From contig NW_024735554.1 in NCBI RefSeq assembly GCF_018991925.1, positions 550,954 through 614,953 on the forward strand: a stretch of DNA of 64,000 nucleotides. The letters are read 5' to 3'. Position numbers and translations under genes: made by a program. Under the pieces are notes generated by a model that saw only the letters and a program-made list of their open reading frames with translations, had not been told where the DNA came from and did no database searches. Within the stretch, counting starts at the first letter, position 1. Each line of letters begins with the position of its first letter. Origin of the DNA: Homarus americanus (lineage: Eukaryota > Arthropoda > Malacostraca > Decapoda > Nephropidae). Positions 11,279-20,402 of the stretch are shown in pieces.

Positions 11279-11864
11279 CACCCTAGCGGGTGGCCAAATT
11301 TTCTGAAACCTAATTTTAAATGGCAAGTGGGTAGCTGGGGGTGGGGTCGTGAGCGTAGATGTAATGGAGAGTTGTAGTCACAGACAGCAGTTTTGGATCT
11401 ATCTCCAGTTAGGATGGCGAAGGCGTCTCAGAACTTGCTAGGGTTAGGGTATCATTGTCTGGTAGAGAGTCCTGAAGGTGAAGGAAGACTTAGAGTTAGC
11501 AACCTCATGGTGGAAAAGATACCCCAAGATACCCCTTAGACATTATTAGACATTAATAAATCGGTGGAACTTAAATATATTCAGATTGGATTATTCGTAT
11601 TAACTTACCTGTCTGATGCTGTTGACAGTAATCGTCTTTTCGACGAGTAATCATTATTATCGCCGTAATCACCAATACCACTAGCACCACCGAGTTGAAC
11701 AGGTAACCCATCACCATTTTAATGTAAGTACAGTTGGGGGTGGATGACCCGTTGAAGCAGGATGTCATGCATATCCCCAAAAAGATGAGATAGGTGGCGG
11801 TCAACGAACATAATAACCATATCACCAGCAGCGTTGTTTTACTTTCCAGTCCCGTCAACGTCAT
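11279..11864 (-). pseudogene. PPxY two-TM gene, copy A3, exons 1 and 2 fused by deletion
   Basis: The frame 11864-11571 runs from exon 1 (LTGLESKTTLLVIWLLCSLT) straight into exon 2 (YIKMVMGYLFNSVVLVVLVI). A deletion from the Asn/Cys-rich part of exon 1 to the second TM removed intron 1 and the polyQ tract and kept the frame across the join. Downstream, an indel shifts the end of exon 2, so the exon 2 donor is out of phase with the PPxY exon (remnant 11290-11490). Possibly expressed as a tandem-TM protein; more likely a pseudogene. Confidence 0.7.
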
Positions 11865-12051
11865 TGCCCGTTTCGACCAGCATGGGGGGAGTTACGATCA
11901 AATCTGGGATTGGTAACACTCATCCAGTGCTTTATATTCCCACAGTGGTAACACTCATCCAGTGCTTTATATTCCCACTTTCTGTTTAAAAAAAAAAAAT
12001 TCAAATTTTAAAAACAAAATAGTTTATTTAGCTAGAAAAGATACAGGCGGG

Positions 12052-12219
12052 CTAACCAAACGACAAATATAAAGTATAACACAAAACACAGAAACTAAAT
12101 AAAAAAAGGCAACACACACTAAAACATTTAATAAAAAATAACAAGGTTTGTTGTTGGGGGAAGAGCATCCTCCAGCTCCAATATTTCTTGTTGGTATTAT
12201 CAGCAAACTTATCTTCATC
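12052..12219 (-). other. Candidate alternative last exon 2c of the Bcl-2 gene (longest copy)
   Basis: Phase-0 acceptor (tttctttatag then GATGAAGATAAG) and a 55-codon frame: a polar start (DEDKFADNTNKKYWSWRM) then a long hydrophobic C-terminus (KCFSVCCLFLFSFCVLCY). It lies 3' of the Bcl-2 exon 2 on the same strand and begins with Asp like that exon, so splicing from Bcl-2 exon 1 would keep the BH2 core GGW-D and supply another tail anchor. No transcript evidence. Confidence 0.45.
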
Positions 12220-12365
12220 CTATAAAGAAAAACAAACAAAAAATAATATCCCATTCTATCCCCAACAAAGATGGAGCCCCATGTTACGGGTATTATAAAA
12301 CAAAACGCTTTCACTAACATTTATTAACATTGATGAGTGTGTAGAAACATTTACAGTATATTGGA

Positions 12366-12473
12366 TTATTTTAGCCGTCCTTCGTGGTAACAGTTGTTTG
12401 CATATGCAATTAAGTATAATATCAATAAAAAAACTGTATATCCCACTATAATAAATATATCCATATCATCATC
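12366..12473 (-). other. Candidate alternative last exon 2b of the Bcl-2 gene
   Basis: Acceptor ttttctttatag followed by DDDMDIFIIVGYTVFLLILY and a short polar end (YHEGRLK), 35 aa then stop. Same phase and same leading Asp as Bcl-2 exon 2 (12813). The block B counterpart is 48500-48625, where one extra T changes the second half to another open frame. Confidence 0.45.
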
Positions 12474-12534
12474 CTATAAAGAAAACATGTAGGTAGATTA
12501 ACATTTCTAAAGGAAATACTGTACTATTACTATT

Positions 12535-13312
12535 TCAAAAATATATATTATACATTAAAACAGATGCTAATATTCCATTTATAAAACCCAAGAAAGTATA
12601 TCCTAAAATAAGTACCATTTCTTCTAATTTCTTCTCAGTAAACTTATCCACAAACTTCTGGGCAAACTTCTCTGCAAACTTTTCGGCAAAATCTTGTTTA
12701 TCAGCAAACTTATCATTCTCTTGTAGCTTATCAGCAGTATCAGCAGTTCCAGTAAACTTCTCCTCTACATTGGTTTCAGCCGCTTCTGCGTACAAGTCCC
12801 TATAAAATTGATCCTATAAAGAAAGAAAAAGTTATTTGAGTAAGTTACCTACCAAAAATATATATACAAAAAAAATTACACTAAAGAAAATACAGTAAAA
12901 TACTTACCCATCCACCACCTGTCTTTACAAAATTAGTTAGAGCACCCTTGGTAAAATTTTCCATATATTTCTTTGTGTCACTGGTTGTACACGTTATATT
13001 ACAAAAGGCCAAATAAGTTATAATTCTACTCCAAATTATATCCTTATCAACACTAAGAATCACTTCACCAATAGAAATAAGATCATTATTTGTGTAATTG
13101 GGATGGGGATGTAGTATGTCAAATATTTTATTATTTTGAAAAGAAATATTGTTATAAACTAATTTCATCACTAAATCCTCTGAAAATGTTAAATCCAGTT
13201 TGTCGTCTGTGTTGGTGACAAGTTTAAATAAACCCAGAGATTTTTCTTCTTCTTCATCACAGAGGAGTTCATTATCGTTGTTTACAAGTTCTAAATTGTC
13301 TTTGTCTGGCAT
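12535..13312 (-). CDS. Bcl-2 family apoptosis regulator, copy A
   Basis: Two exons: 12908-13312 (135 codons) and 12535-12813, joined in phase 0 over a 94-bp intron (GTAAGT ... TTTATAG), 227 aa. BH1-like DIIWSRIITYLAFCNI, with Trp, Arg and Phe where BH1 has NWGRI...F. BH2-like GGGW-DQFYRDLY spans the intron, the usual position of a conserved Bcl-2 intron. Then a Lys/Asp/Phe-rich linker with repeats (FAEKFAEKFAQKFVDKF) and a C-terminal hydrophobic anchor (ILGYTFLGFINGILASVLMY), as expected for an outer mitochondrial or ER membrane protein. BH3 and BH4 are not obvious, so pro- or anti-death cannot be told. Block B has an equally intact copy. Confidence 0.85.
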
Positions 13313-13387
13313 ATTTTTTACTTTAAAACTTTTAACTTTTACTAATTTACGGGTAGTGTTTACTTGTCTAGTGTTTTAAGAACAATA

Positions 13388-14011
13388 CTATGTTGAGCGT
13401 TGGGGAGCAACTATAAATACAAGTGCGTGCATGCGTTCGTGCGTGCGTACACACAATACTTTACATTTTTTTATATATGGAAATAATGACATATACCAAT
13501 TATCATATTGTAATTGGATTAAATTAAGTTTATATCTACTAAATAATAAAAAAATTATTGGATTGTGATATTTTTCATCTATTATTTTAACCCGATCGTC
13601 GTTATCAAAAAATGATGAAAAATTGATTGGAGTGTTATATTTTGGATCTATTATTTTAACCTGGTCGTCATCAAGAAAATGATGGCATGAGATAAGATAA
13701 TCTATAATACATCTTTTTTCTAATGGTGTATAATAAAAATTTCGAGCAATTATATGGAGAAATACATCAGCATGACATGTTATAAAAACTCTTCCGATAA
13801 TATATTGTTTTCTAGAATATTTTCTACTTTGAAATAAAATTAATTCACTATAAAGAGGAGCAAAGATCTCATTTCCTTGTGCTAAAATTTTAACATGTAT
13901 GTTCACATATTCATACTGAAATATTAGTGCATATACACGTAATTCTAATTGAATAAATTTATCAGAAATAATATTCATTAGACATTCTGTAAATGTATCA
14001 TTTCTTTCCAT
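13388..14011 (-). CDS. Unknown 207-aa protein U1, copy A
   Basis: Single exon starting MERNDTFTECLMNIISDKF. No family recognised. Mostly helical and aromatic-rich, with an internal near-repeat (QVKIIDPKYNTPINFSSFF, then RVKIIDEKYHNP). The C-terminus after about residue 183 runs into GT/CA repeat DNA and differs from block B, so the last 20 or so residues may not be original. It ends 76 bp upstream of the Bcl-2 start on the same strand. The block B copy has the same frame with one in-frame TGA. Confidence 0.6.
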   Translation of the reverse strand: MERNDTFTECLMNIISDKFIQLELRVYALIFQYEYVNIHVKILAQGNEIFAPLYSELILFQSRKYSRKQYIIGRVFITCHADVFLHIIARNFYYTPLEKRCIIDYLISCHHFLDDDQVKIIDPKYNTPINFSSFFDNDDRVKIIDEKYHNPIIFLLFSRYKLNLIQLQYDNWYMSLFPYIKKCKVLCVRTHERMHALVFIVAPQRST

Positions 14012-14869
14012 CCATGTTGTGTGAAATTTAAAATAGTTTTTTTTATTTAGATTTTATCGCTTTGCAAAACCTTTTTAAAAAGTATAACAATTGGTCTTTT
14101 TCAAAATTTTTGAACTCCATTATTAAATCTAGACACCAATCATTTTGTAAAATATATGTGAGCAAAACAAATATGAAATCATTTATAAACATTTTTTTCT
14201 AATAAAAAGCTATATAAAGGGAAACTTTTAATTTTCAAATTATCTTTTTATCCCTCCCTATCCTATCATAACAATCTCTCCTCCTCCTCTCTCTCTTCCC
14301 TCCCATATATATTCTGTGCTGTGTTCAAGTAAAAGAAATATTTTTATTTATTATAAGTGAAAAATGATATGTAAACTTAAACTTTCTAAATCCAATGAAC
14401 GAACATTTAAAAAATTAAAAAAGGAAAACTTTCTATGGCAATTTAAATGTGTACTGTTGAAAATTATATAAATGAATATTAAGTAACTTTTAATTAATTA
14501 TTATATGGCAAATATTTTTTAAAAATGAGCAACCTTTAACGTATTGTTTAACCTTTTTAACGTATTGTTTGGGTGGTGGGGTTAATTATCTTTTTCGTAT
14601 TCGTGATTTTTATAATGTGAACTGGATTGTAATTAATGTTAAAAATATTTATCATTTATACTACAGGAAATTTTGAATTTTATAAAAATATAATATAAGG
14701 GCAGAAGGCAGGCAGACAAATCACACATTTTTATTTTTTATTATAAGGCAAGGCAAACATTTTAATCTTTACGTTATATTTCATATATTATTATTTATCA
14801 TATGTAAAACTGGATAATTTCGTTGTTTTACACTTTCAAAAAATTTAAAGAAACATTATTCTTGGATTA

Positions 14870-15760
14870 AAAAACTATCTAAAAATGGAAGAAATTATAG
14901 TTGATAGAAAATTATAATTAATTTTGGTAACTATTAAAGGCAAATATTTTTTTTTTTTAAAAAGCAACATTTTTATCTTTAGCTTTTAAAAAAAGGAACG
15001 ACCGTTAATATTATTTTGTTTTCAGATGGAGATGGAGTAAAAAACTAAATCTAAAAATGATAATTGATAGAAAATTATAATTAATGATAAGGCAAATATG
15101 AAAACATTTTTATCTTCCAGCTTTAAAAAAAAGGAACCGACCGTTAATATTATTTGGGTTTGGGTGTGGATGATCGTGCGTGATTTATTTAGTAAAACTG
15201 ATACTGAGGTCGTGCTGGGAAAACGGTACTATTTTGTTTTCAGATTGAGATGGAGTAAAAAGCTATCTAAAAATGGATAATTGATAGAAAATTATAATTA
15301 ATTTTGGTAACTATTCAAGGCAAATATTTTTTTTTTTAAAAAAGTAAACATTTTTATCTTTCAGCTTTTTAAAAAAGGAAACGACCGTTAATATTATTTG
15401 GGTTTGGGTGTAGGTGTGGATGATAATCTTTTCGTGTCGTGCGTGATTTATTTAGTAAAACTGATACTGAGATCGTGTGGGGAAAAACGGTACTATTTTG
15501 TTTTCAGATTATGGAGTAAGAAAACTATCTGAAAATGGATAGTAACTTTAAAGGCAAATATTTTTTTAAAAAAGTAAACTTTTTCTTTCAGCTTTTTAAA
15601 AAAAGGAACCGACTGCTAATATTATTTGGGTTTGGGTGTGGATTATACTCTTTTCGTGTCGTGCGTGATTTATTTAGTAAAACTGATACTGAGGTCGTGC
15701 GTCGGTTGGTCGTGATTTGATTTATTTAAGTAAAACTGAGACTGGGAAAAACTAAACTAT
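14870..15760 (+). repeat. Tandem repeat, about 220-260 bp unit
   Basis: Four to five copies of a unit containing 'ttatttgggtttgggtgtgg', 'gtgatttatttagtaaaact' and 'cggtactattttgttttcag'. Block B has fewer copies (about 51100-51660). Several units end in pyrimidine-TTTTCAG, which resembles splice acceptors. Confidence 0.7.
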
Positions 15761-16526
15761 GGGGGTTTTAAATATTTTTTTTTTAAAAAGCAATATCTTT
15801 CATTTAAAAAAAAAGGAATCATATGTTTTCGACAGATTGGATTGGATAAGAAATTATAGTGAATGGGTGATGGGGATGGGGATGGGGGATAAAGATTGTG
15901 GATTAATTTTGGTATCATTGTTTTCAGATTTATGTTTTCAGATTTCAAGATGGATGAACAACATAAAAATTGTAAGGTGTGTGTAAGTGATTATTTTTTA
16001 TTATTTTATTATACTCAAATTTTTAAAGTTAGAAAGAGATTTAAAACTTGAGACCACAAATATTATAAATCTCGAGTAGTACATAGTATAATATTTTCTA
16101 TATTGTAAACTATTAAGTTAGGGTCCGGAAAAAGAGGGTGGATTCAAGGGCATATAAATTTACAGGTCCAGGGTTAAGGGGTTATTTTTTTATCTTTTAT
16201 CCTAAGTCTAACACAAATTCCTCTTTTTTGTTTTGTTATTAATTAATATGGAATTGAGTTTGCAAGAGAAGGGATTCTCACATACAAAAACACTTAAATG
16301 TGTGTTTATCCGTATGGAAAGATAGGTGCACACACCCACTACTAAGTCAAATCAACCTTACTGGTGAACTATTGTATAACATCCACCCAACATTTATATT
16401 ACTTTAATACAGTATCCAGAGTCTTATCTCTTATATTGTCTTCAACAATATAAAAGGAGACCGTAGGAGCGAAACAATCATTAAGTTACAATTATTACAT
16501 ACATACACCCACCCACACTCTTGTTT

Positions 16527-16698
16527 ATTATTTTTCCTCGTTGGTATCGATGTCGAATTTCTTTTGAAATTCAAAGGGTCTCTATCAAAGTACGAGACTC
16601 TTAGGTATGCAATAAAACAAACATTCATTACACTTAATCCTACGGGTTGATTTGTATTGTCGACAAATGTAGTGCACCGGGACTGGTTTACAGTGGAT
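16527..16698 (-). pseudogene. Damaged Cys-rich reading frame, copy A
   Basis: Reads PVPVHYICRQYKSTRRIKC and NECLFYCIPKSL, then frameshifts to a stop. The block B copy (52365-52535) stays open to a natural-looking C-terminus. Upstream, the same frame carries TGA and TAG in both copies, so the gene was already damaged before the duplication, or uses a splice I cannot see. Confidence 0.4.
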
Positions 16699-17907
16699 TC
16701 ATTCACAGTCCTACCTTTTCTTAGGTTTTCGCTGGAGTCTGCTTAAAAGGATAGGGTAAATATCCTGTGCCATACGGGACAACTTTTTATAACAATTAAT
16801 TTTTAAAGATTGAATTAATTTTTAAAGATTGTTATAGAAGGGTTCTCCCCAGAAAACCAAAATTGCATGCAACTCTCTTATCTTCCTTTGGGGAAGATTT
16901 GATTTGTCTTGTCAATTAGATTAATACCCCCAATACTTTAAAACATTGTTTTTTTTTATTTAAGAATTGGGTAGTGAGTTTATAATTTTTGAAAATATAA
17001 CATACGGACCCTTACTTAGTAGGAAAACAAATTAAAATTTAGAAAGAGAGTACTAGGTAGATTTTTCAGTATTGTTATCGATATACACCCAAAAATGGAA
17101 ATTTTACACATAGTTAGATTTTTTAGTTAGGGGATATTATCTTTATTGGTTAATCTTTATCTAGGGGTAGAGTTATTTATTCTCGATGGATTGGGGAGAT
17201 CCCTCACCCATGATTAGTAACTCTCTCTAGAAACAAAAGACTGATCTTTAAGATTAAGGAAAAAAAATTCCTTTCAGTGTCGTATATCACGCCGTTAAAC
17301 AATTATTGCATTTAGTGCTACCTAGGATAAAGGTTTGACACTGTAGTTCTTTAACAGATCCTAGTGATAGTCGAGACTGTTGTAATTTTTTTACACTCCC
17401 AAATTTGTAAAACAACATTATTGGTAACAATATTTTATACTCTCTTACTCTGTCTGTGTTATAGAGAATAGTATATAGCTGAGGGAAGGGTCTCGCGGCT
17501 GGGTTACCAAATAAAACCCTCAATGTAAAGTTGTATACTAAATTAATTCTCTCCCGCCGTGATCGCTATAGAGTTAAAAGACCATGTTTTTATGACGCCG
17601 ACGACCTATGGACGAGATAATATTTGTGTATGTATAAAATATTTTAAACTTTCCGATAATAAACATTAACTAATAATAAATCTAGAAAAAATCATATATT
17701 GTATTTTTTTTCCTTCATGTAATTCATGTAATTACTCCAAAATCTACCTACATTTTTCATTTCAATATGTCTAAGGGTGGAGAGTGGACTTGGTTTGGCA
17801 AAACGCACGAACGATTTGGGTATTATAAACTTATCTTCACATCATCCTCGAGAAAACAAATTATTGCTATCTATTAAATCAACCAGATAAAACTTACCTA
17901 ATCCACT

Positions 17908-18075
17908 CTATGGTGTAAAACAAAATGCAAAACAAAACATTATGCACTCCCATAGTGGTTTACACAGTTTAGGTTCGTCATTAATAGTTAAAACCTCAAT
18001 TTGTTCGTCGTTATTATCATCACCACCATTGTTATCATTATCAATTTGTTCCAGCAATACTACTTTTTCTGACAT
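17908..18075 (-). CDS. Conserved 55-aa small ORF, copy A
   Basis: Starts MSEKVVLLEQIDNDNNGGDD, has an acidic middle (NDEQIEVLTINDEPK) and a Cys/Phe-rich hydrophobic end (PLWECIMFCFAFCFTP). The block B version (53741-53917, 58 aa) has the same ends, with three indels of 9, 3 and 3 bp that all keep the frame. A GTAAGT donor follows the stop within about 15-25 bp in both copies, so a 3'-UTR intron, or a longer gene in which this is exon 1, is possible. Function unknown; the end could be a membrane tail. Confidence 0.6.
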   Translation of the reverse strand: MSEKVVLLEQIDNDNNGGDDNNDEQIEVLTINDEPKLCKPLWECIMFCFAFCFTP

Positions 18076-18892
18076 TTCTGAAATTTTTCTGTGAATTGCT
18101 GTGGTCTTGCTTGCACTTTAAACACACAATTAAGCTGGTTGAGTGAGTAGTACGTATACGTACGTGCTTTATATACAATTCCCTCCCTCTTATATAAATT
18201 ACTGCTAAACCAAATGCCAAATACTTGCCAAATACTTAATTTCACTGAATGATAAACCCAGTGTTTCTCTCTCTGCCTCTGCAACTCTGAGAGTGTTAGT
18301 TAAGAGATTNNNNNNNNNNNNNNNNNNNNNNNNNNNNNNNNNNNNNNNNNNNNNNNNNNNNNNNNNNNNNNNNNNNNNNNNNNNNNNNNNNNNNNNNNNN
18401 NNNNNNNNNTCTCTGCCTCTGCAAATCTGAGAGTGTTAATTAAGAGATCGATCAATCGATCAATCTCTCACTGCAAGTCTGAGTGTGAGCGTTAAAACAT
18501 TTGATGTGTTGGGTTTTCCACAACATACATCCATTTTATTTATAAATATAAAGAATATTTTTTCTTTGCTTTGGGGGGGGGGGTGGTGAGGATCATACCA
18601 TACAGCAGCAGGTGAGGGGAGGAAGGTGGTGAGGGTCATACAGCAGCACGCTACTTCCCTCAAACAACAACCTTGTCTTTTAACAACCTTTACCTTTAAA
18701 AAACTAGGTAACATGTAGTTTGCTTCCTTCAAATGGAAAAAGGCGTCGCGGATCATTCATACCTACCAACTTTTACATATATACCCCTCCCCAACATGAA
18801 GTAGCACCACACTTTCCATTAGGCTGCCAATCGATCGATCATTGGGTTGGGGTGTGATAACCGAACTAACTTTATTTGACGGACGGACGACA
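18076..18892. other. Spacer with scaffold gap, no gene seen
   Basis: Divergent spacer between the small ORF (minus) and the integrase element (plus). It holds a 100-N gap (18310-18409), a GATC-rich stretch and a G-rich tract near 18573-18605. Block B has the same spacer (53918-54667) without a gap. Confidence 0.6.
18310..18409. other. Assembly gap, 100 N
   Basis: Exactly 100 N. The sequence 'tctctgcctctgcaa' ... 'gagagtgttarttaagagat' occurs on both sides, and block B has it once, so the contig ends probably overlap and the true gap may be zero or negative. Confidence 0.95.
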
Positions 18893-19278
18893 ATGTTAGA
18901 TAGTGACGACGACGACAATGAAGATACTGATACACCAGCAAATACAAGTACAAGTGAAATCAACAGAAAATTATTTGAAGAGAAACTGTTTGCAAAATTT
19001 TTTTGCAATAAACGGTTATTTTTTACTGATACAAAATTGGAACAATATATAGAAATAATTGAAGCAGCCAAGAATAAAATTACTACAAAGACGCCTCAGG
19101 AGTATGCTCTTATTCGCCGATACGATGTAATTACAAATATGGTATTAAGAAATTAATAACTAAACATTCGAAAAATGGGCAAGAAAACGTTTTTGTTAGT
19201 GTCTGTGAAATTTATGATAACATTAAAGATTCACATATTACTGTTGGACATGGAGGGGAGAAAAGAACTTATTTAGAA

Positions 19279-20232
19279 TTGAAGAAAAAAATTGCCAATA
19301 TAACCTTAAAACAAATTAAACTCTTTATTTCATTATGTGAAACATGTCAACTAAAACGTCGTATACGTACAAGGAAGGCAGAGGTTGTTAAACCTCTACT
19401 ATCTAGCAGTTATGGATCCAGAGGTCAGATTGATTTGATAGATATGCAGAAAGAACGTTTTGAAGATTATAAATTTATTCTACATTATCAAGATCATTTA
19501 ACAAAGTTTTCAATTTTACGGCCATTAAAGACTAAACAAGCTGACGAAGTAGCTTATAACCTGTTACAAATATTTAGTATAATTGGAGCTCCTAAGATTC
19601 TCCAAAGTGATAATGGTAGAGAATTTGTAGCATCTATTATTAAGGATTTAACAGAAAACATCTGGCCAGACCTGTACATAATTAACGGAAAACCTCGCCA
19701 TCCTCAGAGTCAAGGAAGTGTAGAGAGAGCTAATGGAGACGTTATGCGAATTTTAAATAGCTTTTTAAAAGATAACAACACCCCGAACTGGGTTATTGCT
19801 CTCCCCTTTGTTCAAATGGCCAAAAATTCTGCTCACAGCGAAGGAATTAATATGTCTCCATATAAAGCTGTTTTTGGTAAAGATCCAATAGTGGGGATGA
19901 AGTCAAATTTACCATTAGATATATACAATAAGCTTAAAATGTACGTGAGAACTGAAGAACATTTAATAAATGTAATGTGTAATAGACAACGACAACGACA
20001 ACAACAACAACAACAAAAACAACAACAAGAAGAACAGGAAGAAGAAGAAGAACAAGAAGAAGGAGAAGAAGAAGGAGAAGAAGAAGAAGAAGAAGAAGAA
20101 GGAGAAGAAGAAGAAGAAATTACAGGAAGTATATCCATTTATTATTATAGTTTTTATGTTCCAGTGTTATTTTTATCTGAAATCAATAACAATATGTATA
20201 ACAAAATTTTTAATGTTTTATTTTTATTATAG
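19279..20232 (+). CDS. DDE integrase core, copy A
   Basis: The frame is open from about 19130. It includes a zinc-binding HHCC-like stretch (TVGHGG ... LCETCQLK), then catalytic motifs LIDMQ (Asp), ILQSDNGREF (Asp) and QGSVERANG (Glu), the D,D-35-E set of retroviral-type integrases. Pro-Tyr-Lys motif MSPYKAVFGKDP follows. The end is a RQRQRQQ then Glu-rich simple-sequence linker. Residues after EEEITG come from the following intron. A GTATAT donor after ACAGGAA is likely. Confidence 0.85.
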   Translation: MKKKIANITLKQIKLFISLCETCQLKRRIRTRKAEVVKPLLSSSYGSRGQIDLIDMQKERFEDYKFILHYQDHLTKFSILRPLKTKQADEVAYNLLQIFSIIGAPKILQSDNGREFVASIIKDLTENIWPDLYIINGKPRHPQSQGSVERANGDVMRILNSFLKDNNTPNWVIALPFVQMAKNSAHSEGINMSPYKAVFGKDPIVGMKSNLPLDIYNKLKMYVRTEEHLINVMCNRQRQRQQQQQQKQQQEEQEEEEEQEEGEEEGEEEEEEEEGEEEEEITGSISIYYYSFYVPVLFLSEINNNMYNKIFNVLFLL

Positions 20233-20402
20233 ATGAGAGACGACCTATCAAGAAGTACACAGACCAAAAGAAAAGAAGAAGAGGAAGAAGAAATTACAGG
20301 AAGTATTATTATAGTTTTTAAGTCCCAGTGTTATTTTTATCTGAAATCAATAAGTAAAACAATATGTATAACAAAATTTTTAATGTTTTATTTTTATTAT
20401 AG
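20233..20402 (+). repeat. Tandemly duplicated intron/mini-exon in the integrase gene, copy A
   Basis: The segment 'gatgagagacgacctatc ... ttacaggaagt' plus the following intron occurs twice in a row, as in block B (55979-56160). If splicing uses the AG in GATGAGAG and the GT in ACAGGAAGT, the first copy is a 63-nt in-frame cassette exon. Confidence 0.55.

Larger units (their letters stand above)
14012..17907. other. Long AT-rich non-coding stretch with tandem repeats
   Basis: No complete gene recognised. It matches 50181-53740. Contents: a tandem repeat at about 14870-15760, a possible short 5' exon at 15951 on the plus strand (MDEQHKNCKVC followed by GTAAGTG), and a damaged Cys-rich reading frame on the minus strand at 16527-16698. 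Confidence 0.55.

Noticed and set aside
12535..13312. Captured viral Bcl-2 gene
   Set aside because: It has an intron at the usual animal position and no virus-like neighbours.
19833..20138. Ser/Cys-rich minus-strand frames opposite the Gln/Glu repeat (also 55570-55885)
   Set aside because: Antisense of a simple-sequence coding tract.
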